Positions 34,382 to 45,003 of a stretch of 64,000 nt of DNA are shown here, piece by piece. Source of the DNA: Neoscytalidium dimidiatum. Lineage: Eukaryota; Ascomycota; Dothideomycetes; Botryosphaeriales; Botryosphaeriaceae. A model generated the notes under the pieces. It searched no databases. It was given only the letters and a program-made list of their open reading frames with translations, and was not told where the DNA came from. The position numbers and the translations under genes are program-made. Where the stretch lies: assembly GCA_037367355.1 (NCBI GenBank), contig CM074699.1:3410001-3474000 (forward strand), given 5' to 3'. Within the stretch, counting starts at the first letter, position 1; every line of letters begins with the position of its first letter.

Positions 34382-34737
34382 TGCAGTTAAAATATTGTAC
34401 CCGTACAATGCGAGTTGGTCAGGGCCCTGCTATGCCGGAACTGAAAGGTGGACTAAACCATGAGTAACTCAGTATCAAGACATTATTAGTTTAAGTGATT
34501 CTGAAGCGAGTAACGCTTTGCGTAATTCTAATGTTCAGCTCCGTTTAAGTGAGAAGAGATACATGCCATCTGCAGCCAGTCTATTAACTATAACGTAGCT
34601 TCAATGTGCAAGCTCCTGATTTCCCCAGAAGGTTGAGAAATTAGAGCATCATCTAAAATATAATACTGGGAAATAAACCATTGCATGGCCGACCGCTTCC
34701 CCATGATATGCTGTTGGTTGTAGTTCGCTGCAGCCGC
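34382..34737. other. Intergenic, AT-rich
   Basis: Nothing supported between the Gag-like relic and the SDR relic. Confidence 0.5.
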
Positions 34738-35442
34738 CATGGGACTCGCCAAAAGAGGCGCAAAGGTGCGAATATGCCGATTGCCCGTCAAAATGCTTCC
34801 AAATGTTCAACAATCCCCCCAGGCATATGGTGCCATCACGTACGTGTCCCCCAGCCAGCGCCGCCCTCGCCGCTACCTTCGTCGACACCGTCCTCGCCCT
34901 CGGCAACGGCGCCGACGCCATCGCCATCCGAGCAGACATCGCCGCGCTCGACGCGCCCAGCCAGATCGTCTCCGCGTGCATCGCTGCCTTCGGCACCTCG
35001 ATGGACATACTGACCAACAACGCCGGCATGGCGGGGCCGACGCCCATCCTCCCCACCGCCGCGACCGTCGCCGAGTACGACCGCATCGTGAACCTCAACG
35101 TGCGCGGCGTCTTCTTCCTCACGCAGGCGATCGCCCCGATCCGGCCCGCGGCGCGGGGGCGGCCGCATCCTCAACATCGGCCCGACAATCGCGCGCAAGG
35201 ACGCGGCGTCGAAGGCGGCGGTCAAGGCGATGACGCGGGCGTTTTGGGGGGGGGGGGATGGGGGGGGGTTCGAGCTGGGCGCGTCCGGGCGCGCGGTCAA
35301 CACGGTGACGCTGGGGCAGCGGATGCAGCTGCCGGCGGTGCAGAAGGAGATGGAGGGCGTGAAGCATACGACGGCCATGGAGGGCAAGCTCTGCAAGGTA
35401 GAGGAGGTGGCGGCGGCGGCGATTGTGAAGCTCGAGCGCTGA
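34738..35442 (+). pseudogene. Short-chain dehydrogenase/reductase pseudogene
   Basis: Fragments of an SDR (Rossmann oxidoreductase) lie in at least three frames. LAKRGAKV and AITYVSP resemble the region around beta-2. A frame change then leads to DTVLALGNGADAIAIRADI, MDILTNNAGMAG (the NNAG motif) and RIVNLNVRGVFFLTQA. After the run IRPAARG the frame shifts again to GRILNIGP and DAASKAAVKAMTRAF, ending KLER with TGA at about 35440. The N-terminal TGxxxGIG cofactor motif is missing, and the catalytic YxxxK reads DAASK, so Tyr is lost. A run of 12 G (35246-35257) and one of 9 G (35260-35268) interrupt the 3' part. With two or more frameshifts and both key motifs lost, the gene is non-functional. 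Confidence 0.72.
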
Positions 35443-38400
35443 GCCGCAGATGCCGTGGGTGACTGGCCAGACTGTCTCAGCTTCCCGGAGCTACACTATG
35501 CTGTGAGGCTGATTCGCCGGATTGTTTGTCGGAGTTCCAGGTGAAAGCAGCTTCTATAGCTGTTCTCTTGTATAGATAGAATAGATGTTACGATCCCAAA
35601 GAAGTGTTGCAACCCAACAGTAGCATTTTGTAAACACTGGACGTGTCCGGAAGAGAACGGACTATTACTATGGCCCTGCAGAAAATATTCACTCTAGAAG
35701 AACTTCCCCAAGTATCTAACTTGGGATTTCGTAATAAGAGAAAGACCGAAGCTGGTGCAGGAGGCGCTGTGGAAGATATGCATTGTTGAGAGAGAGTAAT
35801 TGAACAAAGAAGCTATTGTATACAAAGTACCATCGCACTATAGTATCTTACATCAATCTGCGAAAACCATGACAGTCCATATTAAGGTAGCTACGTGAAA
35901 ATCTCTCATTCGGTCAAACGCATTTTATTGGCCAAAAACCACCTAATCCTAGCAGGGGTACAGTCCTTTGTGTGATTTCCCGTGCCGAATGTATCCAGCG
36001 AATCCATCAACAAGCACCACTGTCGACTTGCATCATCAACTATATATAGTGTCGTCGGAACATCCGACCTTTCTCTCTGCGGACTGTATACTATGTGAAA
36101 AACATCACGCCGGGACACTTCTTATCTGGGGGTCTAAAGCCATAGCTTTCCAGTAATACTCGTTGAAATATAGGTATCTGGTATTTAATGGGCTTGCTCG
36201 GAATGCATTTCGGAAACCGATTGGACGCGCTTTGCAAGAAGCGCGGTGGTATTGGGCCTAAAGATGGTGTTAACGACTGGAAATTGGATACGGCTGATAT
36301 GCCTCTCGTAGGTCAAGGATCCTGTCTTCTCTATTAGCGCTGATGTCTTTCAGGGCAGAAGCGGCATACAGGCTGGCGCCAACCGTAATGCCCCGGGAAA
36401 GAGAAAGTCTATAGCGCCAGATTGTGTGTAGTGAGATAAAGCCCCGGCCGCGAGAAAAGGATTCTGTTCGTAGTATGCCCTGCAGCAATCGCGTGGATAC
36501 TAGTCTGCAGTTGTTGCCATTAGGCGTTGTCGCAGGGCGCTGGTTCTGTTGTCCTTAGTGAATCTCAAGCTCGGCGGCCGCATGGAGACCCACACGCAAG
36601 TCGTCGCCTCTTAGAACTGGCTGGACATGAAGCTCTGTATGCAATCATGTCCGATATACAACAAGTCCGCTGGAGCGACGAAAGATGGCATAATTGAGCT
36701 GCTGCACGCCCAGAAAGACACCACATAACGATGTCCATGCACTTCCTCACAGACCAATGTGCACCGTGCACGCACAAAACACAACTATGCGCCTAGAGGG
36801 ACCGCCTACCTACACCGGAACGTGCCAGGATTCGGTGCAATGACTGTTACCAACGGCGTGCAGCATGCATCCTCGACAGTCACTGCAGGCATGAAGCGCG
36901 GCAGGCTGAGCCTGGAACCGCAGGCGCGTGCAGGACAGCACCGAGCCGTGCCTGCATTTTGAACCGCCGCTACTCCAGCAACCGCTATCACAAGGACGCG
37001 GGGCGGATCTGCACGCGGGGCAGCGTCGCGGCTATGACTGTGCACCTGCAGCTGTGCCGGGCGCCGATCCCTGCAACATCGTAGCCGCATGGCCGCGTGC
37101 CTGCCGATCCTGCGTCTTCTGACCGGGTTAGACAGGCTGCAGCTGCCAGTTCCGCGCCTCGATTTCGATTTCTGCCCGGGCTAGCCGGTTTCCCGCGTCC
37201 CGCCAGGACGCTGCCTCATGCACGGCGGCCCTTAGCGCCGTTTCCTGGCAGCTGCCACCCCCCCCGGCCTCCCCTGCCCACCTCCCTATATAAACCTCCT
37301 CTCCCCCCTCCCTCCTCCGTTTTCCTTTCTTCTTCAGCTCTCTTTGCCTTATGGCTTAGATCAAGTGAAGTGACTGTTCTTTCCAGGTTAATCTCTGGAA
37401 TTGTCCTACGGGGCAACATGTGATTAATCCCGTTTTTGGCCCCAGGCCTGGGGCTCTGGGCTTTGCCTATCTACCGGTGCCAAAGTGTCGCCGGTACTGC
37501 ACTATCGCTGGCTGATGCAAGGGGGATTCTCTCTCCATCCTTTTTTTCGTTGAGCTGCTTGCCTTGTTTGCAGGCACTTGAGGAAGAAGATCTCTGGTGT
37601 TGAGGGCCTGGTCTGGCTTTGCTAGCTGCGCAGCCTTGCTTGGTGGTTTGCCTTCCTTGCTGGTGATGCCGGTGGGGCTTGTTGTCGCGCTGTTTGTTTG
37701 GGAGGGCGCATCGTGTCTCGCGTACGTGGTGTTGCAATGGCTGCGCACCGCGCCCAGCCAGACAGTTCAGCACGACGGGCGCGTCTTTCAAGCTGACGAT
37801 GACTGCTCTGGCTGACGGAAAGCCTTTGAGGCTAGCCTTGTAATCGCATGGCTACGGCTACTGCGAAACGGGAGTTGATGAGCCACACAGCAGCCCGACA
37901 GTGGAGGCAGCCGGCACTCCCGCGCCAGCAGCGCAGGTCTGCAACGGCGTCGCGAAGCCGCCAGTACCTGGTACAGGATCGTCGCAAGATCGATTTTGGA
38001 TCTACAGGCCCCCTAGCTGGATCCACTCTCGAGCAACGCATCTATCGACGTGCAAAAGCACGATGCCGGGCCCTTGAGAGCGCTGGCTGATCGATTTTCA
38101 ACCCTGACGGCATCCTACGGCATGGTCCTCGGTAGGCTGCCATGAGCGCAGTACGCCGAGCGCGCATCCTGCATCATCAGCGGCATTTGGAGGTGACGGC
38201 GACCACAACAACAAATGGTGTCTGCCTCACGCCGACAGGGACATTGACGAGTAAGTCGTATGAAGCTCCGTCCTTTCGAAAACCCTCGCAATTTGCGCAA
38301 GACATCTCAGCGTGCTCCTGACCTGTCCAGCAGAGCCCACAGCAGCATGTACGACTCCATCTTCCTTTGCCACCGGTATTCTGGATCTCTGCTCTATTCA

Positions 38401-41162
38401 GCTATCCTATATAGGTCAAGAAAATGAGACCGAAGTACGCCATTGAATAGAAGATTATTCACAGGTCATCAGGCCGCAGATCATAACGAATGAGAAACAT
38501 TATACACGCACAGGAGAGGGAACACGCCCACAAGGCCCACTGACATTGGACACCTGCATAGGAGGCATGAGTGTGAGGCTGATCATGATAGACGCAGCAC
38601 CACGAGACGGATGTTGTGTCATGGACATCATTGTGTCTAGTAACTGAACGATTTGTTGGAGATGCCTCCCGTCCGACCAACACAGGTAACAACAACCTAC
38701 AGAGAAAGCAACCGGCCCACGTCCCGCTTCAAAACTTGTCCTAGTCAGTGTGGAGAAAAGGGATATCAGGACCGCTGGGTTGCGCTGGGTGCCAACATCG
38801 GCGTGGCCGTGCAAACAATGGAGTGGTGATGTACCGCATAGCCTCTTACGGTGGGCCCGCTCCTACCCACGATCTTGCTTTTCGTTCACTCCAGTGAGTG
38901 CGTCATGCCTCGATTATTAACATCTGTCCAGAGCTCGTCCTATTAGTAACCCCTCCTGTCCACAGCTCGCGGAACAAACTCCAAGAAGGTTAACACAGCA
39001 GACGCAGAATAAGAGGCTGAATCTTATGAAGGTGGGCATACTACAAGTTCAGGATACACCGTTCGCATATTGGCTGATGTGCTCACATGCAGCTGCCAAA
39101 GTATTTCAATACGGCTGGAACGATCTACAAGACTTGAAGGCGTCCGTGAGAATGACCTCTCAGACCTGATGCTCCAACAACCACTAACAAAGGGGAATAC
39201 GCAAGGAGTTGCTGGCTGTGATGCTGATCGTGCGGTCATGCTGCGGAAAAAAGCTGCTGTGGACAGCTATGGGCAAGGAGGATTTTCCGCGGGTAACGGG
39301 TATCTCATTCCGCAAGGAAATATTTGAAGACGCAGAGAGTCTCTCTCGATATGCTAAACACGATGACAGTTCAGGACGTTCACACGGAGCGTCCCATTAT
39401 TCCGTAAAAGCAGGCAACGCAAAGGATGCTGATAACGTCTTCTACCAGGCGTCTCTTCCATCCATCGAGCATCTAGCGCGACTCACCACGTGGTTTCTGC
39501 AGGACGGCGGATAAGCAGGATCGGGCTGGATTATTCAAGGCTCAGTGGGTTTGCGCTTTGGATCGAGAAAGGCCGCTGCCACATGCGGTCTGCTCCGACT
39601 CGTACCTTTTACATGTCATTCGACGCCATGACATGCAGGCGAACAGAAAGGATTTGCAGAACGGACTGGAGCAGAGGGATATACCAAGAACTTGGCGGGG
39701 TGGGATGCCGCAAGAGCGCTGGACCATACTGCAGTGGCGTGGCAATGATTGCACTCTGAGAGTGTCAGTTGATGCATTCAGGCACACCGAACAAAGAGAA
39801 CGAAATGATTGACCAGCGGCTGTCACGGCGGCTCTGACGTCAAGCGCCTGCCCTACCTGCTTACTCCCAAAGTAGACGCAGAAGCGGGGGAGCGAAGGCA
39901 ACGCTGGCAAGAAGGTAAGTCCAAGGGGTCGCCAAGATCTGATGCGGGGAGCTCACAGATATCCCGCTACAGGTGGCTTGGACAGGATCCAATAGACCAT
40001 GCCTCTGCATTCTTCGCTCGGAACCGGAAAGCCGAATTTTCTGTTCCGAAAAAAAAAAAAACCAGCATGATCGACGCCAGGAATGGTCACAGCAGGAGTG
40101 CTGCAATACGACCTCATCGACGCCGCACGCGAGCGTTAGGTGCACCACCTCCCCGACGCCGTTTAGCTTCCATACGTTTGACCGAACTAGGCAAGAGCCC
40201 CTCGGATCCGACTTTTTTCTTTATCTGGGGTACAACGGTGATGAACTTTCCACGGCAGACGGACCGCCATCTAATGGCAGTAGGAACAAGGCTCAGGATC
40301 CTGCTTGGCGGTTGCAGAAGCTCCAGAGGCAGTTTGGGTACGGAAACGTTACGGAAAGAGAGATATTTCTGTTTTAACGTTCTGCTTCGGTATCTTGCGG
40401 GCTGAATTAGGCCACGGCATATCGGCGCAGAGCATTAGCAGATGGGAAAAATCATGAACGGTCGTAGAGCTGTGGGAATCCGATCAGGGATTTTGGCGAG
40501 GAATGGAAAATTGAGAATAGGGAGGATAAGAGATGGTCTCGACGTTTCCACGCCTACCTCCCGTCCGAGCCCGCCGGATCAACGCGACGCAGCTGGAGAA
40601 GCTTCGCAGTCGGTCAGGTAGACGAGGATTGGGCAGCGGGAGGCGTTTGCTGGGCGGGTTGCCTCGGCGAATATGGCATTAAGGGGGCTTCAGGCCAACA
40701 TGGTTTGCAATCTAGATGTCCTGGGACCGGAGGAGACGAAGAATGACGGGGCGAATCAGGTGCCAGGAGCGGGATACCATCGCTTACCATTAGCGAGGCT
40801 GGCATCTTTGTTTCTGCCGGCGGAGACCATGCTGCGGGGCATTGCTTGATGCGCTTGGCTTCCTGAGCTTGGCGTGCAGGCTGCAGAGCCGCAGTTGGAG
40901 ACGCGGTAGGTCGTGGTGTTCAAGTGCGAGCTCACGTAGATCCTGACGTCACAGATCGAGCCGCACCGCAGCGGGAAGGAAAAAGGAAACAGCTGCAGAG
41001 TACAAAGCTCTTGGGATTGACGGAGAAGAGAAATAGTAATAGGAAACAAAAAGCCAAAGAAAACCGGGTATCCGTGTCCACAATTTCAAAGCCACCGCCC
41101 ATTACCACATCCGCGCATCCACTCGTCTCAGCACACATGCTTCAATGGCATCCACCTTGGAT
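35443..41162. other. Long gene-poor region with dispersed module
   Basis: About 5.7 kb without a gene I can support. 36850-37300 is GC-rich, 35500-36200 AT-rich. It contains copy 2 of the dispersed module (37255-37604). Runs of A occur near 40050. Open frames such as 39809-40405 lack domains and splice logic. Confidence 0.5.
37255..37604 (+). repeat. Dispersed diverged module, copy 2 (contains TATA box)
   Basis: Partner of 6790-7115 in opposite orientation. It starts with a CCTCC-rich tract and TATATAAA (37287-37294), then a pyrimidine-rich stretch, CTCTCTTTGCC, a possible intron end TTCCAG, GTCCTACGGGGC, GTGTCGCCGGTA, TTTCGTTGAG and CTTGAGGAAGA. Compared with copy 1 it carries small indels and no shared reading frame. 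Confidence 0.6.
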
Positions 41163-41815
41163 TCACACAGCCGGGCGCTCGGTCTTGGTGATGATGTAAA
41201 ACGAGTCTGTCGTGAGAAAGTAAAAAAAAAAAAAAAGTCAGTTTTCCTCTCAGCCAGTAAGAGAAGATACAAGGTCACTTACGCAGGACGCCCGGAATCC
41301 AGCCCAAAATGCTCAGGCAGATGTTGATCAAGAAATCAGCGCCGCAGCCACGCTTGAGGAAGACGGGCACGGGCGGAAGGAAGAGGGCGAGGAAGTAGAG
41401 GAGGACGTCGGACTAGAAGAAGAAGAAACGTCAGCACGGGTGTTTCTGGTCCTGGAGTTGAAACCGCTGCTGGGGGTTCATGCACCCCGGGGACATCCGG
41501 AGACGCGCGGGACGCGGGCGGAAAGGGCGGGGGCACGGTATCTGTCTGCGCATTGTCTTGCTCCTCGTGCAGCTCGGGCAGCGTCGTCATTCAAGAGCGG
41601 ATGCTGGAGCAGGAGGAGCGTCGAGACCTGGGATGGTCTGCTGCCGTAGCGAGGGGTTGATAGTCGCAGTGGCGCTCCGCACCGGTCCGCTGCCGCCGCC
41701 AGCAGCGCCGAGCATCCAACGACCCAGCGACGCGCCCGGAATCCAGCGGAAACCTTCATCTCTCCATCTTCAAAGAAATGCGACTCACCGTCGACGAAGG
41801 CGGGCGGCTGGCCAT
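41163..41815 (-). CDS. PMP3-family plasma-membrane proteolipid, 66 aa
   Basis: Small two-helix membrane protein; the yeast member modulates plasma-membrane potential and cation tolerance. Exons: 41815-41789 (MASRPPSST), 41412-41283 and 41206-41163. Exon 2 encodes SDVLLYFLALFLPPVPVFLK, then RGCGADFLINICLSILGWIP, the family hallmark. Exon 3 completes GVLHSFYIITKTERPAV. Intron 2 has a 15-T polypyrimidine tract on the coding strand. Intron 1 is unusually long here (376 nt), so exon 1 is the least certain part, although its junction keeps frame. The length is typical of the family. A TTATAAAG box lies about 125 bp upstream of the start. Confidence 0.88.
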
Positions 41816-42772
41816 GTTGTCTGTGTTAATGATCTCTCAAAAAGCGTAGCGTGTGATGCGTTGCTTTGTCTCGAAGTCTTTCTCGCAAACGTGGTGGTGC
41901 AAGAAGAAGAATAATGTTTGCCAGGCCCGCGCACCCGTCTTTATAAGAAAAAGCGCTCAGCACACAGCACAGCACAGCAGGCGCCGCCCAGGGCGCAGGG
42001 ACCGCGATCCGGATCTGCCTTGGCAACGGCAGTGCGGCAAGCAAGGCTGGGGCGGGATGCGGCCAATCAGAGCCAGACGCGACAGGACGTTGCGTCATAG
42101 CGTGGCGCGGGCTGGAAAGCGGCACCGCTGGCGCTCGGGAGTCGGCGAATGGAGCGGGCCATGGCTGTAGTGGTGGCGGTGCGTGCGGGGAGGCTCATGA
42201 TGTTGCGTGTGCGGTGAGGCGGCGATGGCGCCTAGGCTGGAGGTCGTGACGATGGTGGAGGAGGGATGGGAGACGTGGCGGAAAGTGGTGAGGGTGTAAG
42301 CTTCGCTGGTTGTGACGATTGCGTGCGAGGCAGGATTTTCTCCAGGCAGCGGCATTCTGGTGACGGCTGGCGACTCTTCTCACTATATACTATTCAATCG
42401 CTAAAAGAACTACTTGCGAGCCTAACCAGAGCGCACTACAATCTTACACGACGTTGTAACATAGTGCCTCGTTAGAAGTAATCGGAGAGACAAGATACAA
42501 GATGAAACTTCCCTCTGCACGCGGTCTTCAATACTAGTCCTAGCAGAGACTCGTGTGTACAATAACAGTATTTAATATCATTTAGTGAGCGGACAACTAG
42601 TTTACGTATCCACAATTAGCCGTCGTGGCACTCTGCACATATATACGCAACGTCCCGCGTCATGGAATCATATCTCCTCCTCCACAATGGCCCGCCATTA
42701 CTCTACCTGGCAGCAAACATGTACATCGTCGTCGTGATTTGGAAAAGGGGAAAAAAAAAAAAATAGACCGGG
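41816..42772. other. Intergenic between PMP3-like and HsbA-like genes
   Basis: Promoter of the PMP3-like gene on the left, 3' flank of the HsbA-like gene on the right, and a run of 13 A near 42752. No gene supported. Confidence 0.5.
41939..41946 (-). promoter_or_regulatory. TATA-like box of the PMP3-family gene
   Basis: TTATAAAG on the minus strand, about 125 bp upstream of the start codon at 41815. The position suits a core promoter with a short leader. Confidence 0.45.
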
Positions 42773-43607
42773 CTAATTTTCACCGCCCCCAATTCCACCG
42801 CTAAGAGCTCCAATCAGCCCAGGCGGGAGAGTGATCAGGCCACCTTTACCCTGATAGGCGGCAATGGTGTCGTCAAAGGCAGCCAGGATCTGGTCATTGA
42901 CCGGCTGAGCGATGGAGGTGAGCGACGGATCAAGGATCGCGATAGTCTGCTGGTGCATCAGCGTACGCCGGCGCGGCAGAGGCTCGGGGTCACGAGTCCC
43001 ATGAAATTCAGAGGTATGGGTATACATACAGCACCACCAAGCTCCCTGGCGAGCTCTCTTTGCTCCTCGATGTTCGATCTCAGCAAGGAGACGACATCGA
43101 TGAGGCCAAACCCGGCGTTTTGGAACTCGGGTCTCTTCGCTTTGATGTTGGCGAGAAGGGACTCGATCTGGGGCTGCAGCTGCAAGAACTGCTGGCCAAC
43201 TGTGGTTCTACACATTGCATCAGTATGTCGCAGCACGTAGAAGAATGGAAAGGTATCACGTACGAGTCGGCAATGTTCAATCGGCCGGTCGCATTGGCGA
43301 TGGCAGTGCTGTTGGTGATGGAGTCTCCAAGGGTGCTGGTTTCGGACTGGATCTTCAGCAGCTGAGCAATACCCTTGAGGCCGCCCGAGAACTCGTTAAG
43401 AGTCTGATTGGTGGTGTTGATGTTCGCCGCGATCGTTTTGAGGGACTCGCCAAAGGCGGCCACGCCCGTGGGCACCGGCTCGTCGCCGCCGTCACCCTTG
43501 CTCGGGAAGAACAGCCGCTTGCTGATTTCGGCATCGCTGGCACGGGTCGCCGGGGCGGCGATGGCAGCCGAAGCGAAGAGGAGCGAGGCCAGAGTGCTGA
43601 AGCGCAT
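42773..43607 (-). CDS. Secreted HsbA-type (hydrophobic surface binding) protein, 232 aa
   Basis: Extracellular protein of a family that coats hydrophobic surfaces and helps recruit hydrolases. Exons: 43607-43264, 43207-43030 and 42949-42773. A signal peptide is clear (MRFSTLASLLFASAAIAAPA), with likely cleavage near residue 18. SKRLFF near residue 30 offers a possible Kex2 site. The body is helical and Leu/Ile/Gln-rich (for example TTVGQQFLQLQPQIESLLAN), with NxS/T glycosylation sites near NTTNQT, NST and NAT, and a Gly-rich end (GALSGGIGGGEN). Intron 2 ends in a tandem NAGNAG acceptor (CACCAGCAG), giving two in-frame forms that differ by one Gln. The Pfam HsbA assignment is by pattern recognition and moderately sure. 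Confidence 0.78.
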
Positions 43608-44614
43608 GGTGGTGATGCGGTATCTGTTTCGCGATGCCTTGGGCGGGAAAGAGATCTTTGAGCGTGCGACTCCGGGCTGTGGGTTGACAGGCGGATGAGG
43701 AGTCGGACGGACAGTTTCAAAGCGGATCAGGCGCGGTAAAAGAATGCTGCGGTTTCAATCGCAAGGAAGCGACAGCAAAGCAGGAAAATACGACATGGCG
43801 CGATCTGGACGCCATCGAGGGCGAATGGCAATTAATCGCAGCGCTGAGGCTCCTCGGCACAACCAGGCTGCTGGCGTTCTCCTCACCGTTGCTCCCGCCA
43901 GCAGCGACAGCGGCGAGGGAAGGCAACGGACGCGGTCGCACATGATACCGAGTAACGAGAGGAGGAGAGTGTGTGATCGCCAACGTCCAAGGAAAATCTG
44001 GGGTAGCGGCGGGGGGGACGAGCTTAAAAATGCCCGGGAGGGCAATGGTCTGGCCTGTTGAGGTTAGCCAGGAACGGGGGCATGAGAATGGGGGCGTGCG
44101 GAGACGCAGGTCCACGCCACTGCCTCGGCCGGACGCCCTTCGCAGCTGATGGAGCACGGCGCAATGAGACTGCGGATGCGCATCCACGCGACAAGGTTGG
44201 GATGAAGGGTATTCGAGAGCTTAGTGACGGAAAGGCTGAGATTGCGATGGAGCGATGTTGTTAGCTGCTGTGCACGATGAGACTATGACGATGAAGAGGG
44301 AGAGAGGGTAGAAGTTTAGACTCGCCCGCATCGTACTGTTGTGGGGGACTTGCTTTTAGGGAAAGCTTCGGACGGACCGGGGACCCCTCCTCTCTCTTTC
44401 TTCACCTAGCTACCTCTGCCAGGACGCCCCACTGAGCGTCCTTACGGTGACTGACGCAGAATTCATAGCTCTGTACAATCAGAAGCTTACATGACGGACA
44501 CCAGCATCATAATCCACCCGAAATGCGTGTTTGTTCATTCACAAAGCGGGTAGATGTAGAGGAAATAAATGACCGTCGACAGGCTCGTCATGCAGTATCG
44601 GCATTTCGGCCAAA
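43608..44614. other. Intergenic
   Basis: Promoter of the HsbA-like gene and spacer. The ORF at 43717-44187 (minus) has no support. Confidence 0.5.
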
Positions 44615-45003
44615 TCAAGCAAACTCATTCTGAATGTCAATATCTTCCAGAGTGTCTATCTCTACTTGCGCCGCCAGTGTGCACGGATGGACGAACGGTT
44701 TGATCTGATCTGATCAGGAGCAAGTGCAGTTTTATCTGTGGGCAGTCGCGCGGCTGAAGGGGTTGTTGCATCAGAGCCATTTGAAGCTTCCGTAACGTCT
44801 TGTCCCTGAGTCTCCCTGCAGAGGAGTAAAGACTTAGTCACCAACTACTTCTAAAATGAAGTATAGTTACCAGACATCCTGCGTTTCCGCACTTCAGTGG
44901 TGCATGTGATGCCTCCTACCCGGCAACAAATACTCGGTCGGTTGCCGAGGACGTCGCATTGCACACTCCGGACGCGACATCCACTGCAGGCCACCGCTGC
45001 ACG
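44615..45003 (-). pseudogene. Damaged Zn2Cys6 regulator fragment
   Basis: After a good acceptor (CTGCTGTAG), the minus strand reads RRAAVACSGCRVRSVQCDVL, then GNRPSICCRVGGITC and EVRKRR. This is the layout of a fungal Zn2Cys6 DNA-binding domain, but the fourth and fifth cysteines are adjacent instead of being separated by two residues, as after a 6-bp loss. A donor GTAACT follows MSG; a plausible next exon starts after CCTCTGCAG near 44819 with ETQGQDVTEASNGSD. Its main frame stops at 44662, whereas another frame gives EIDTLEDIDIQNEFA and TGA at 44615-44617. No regulatory domain follows. It is most likely a truncated relic; a short atypical zinc protein is possible. Confidence 0.5.
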
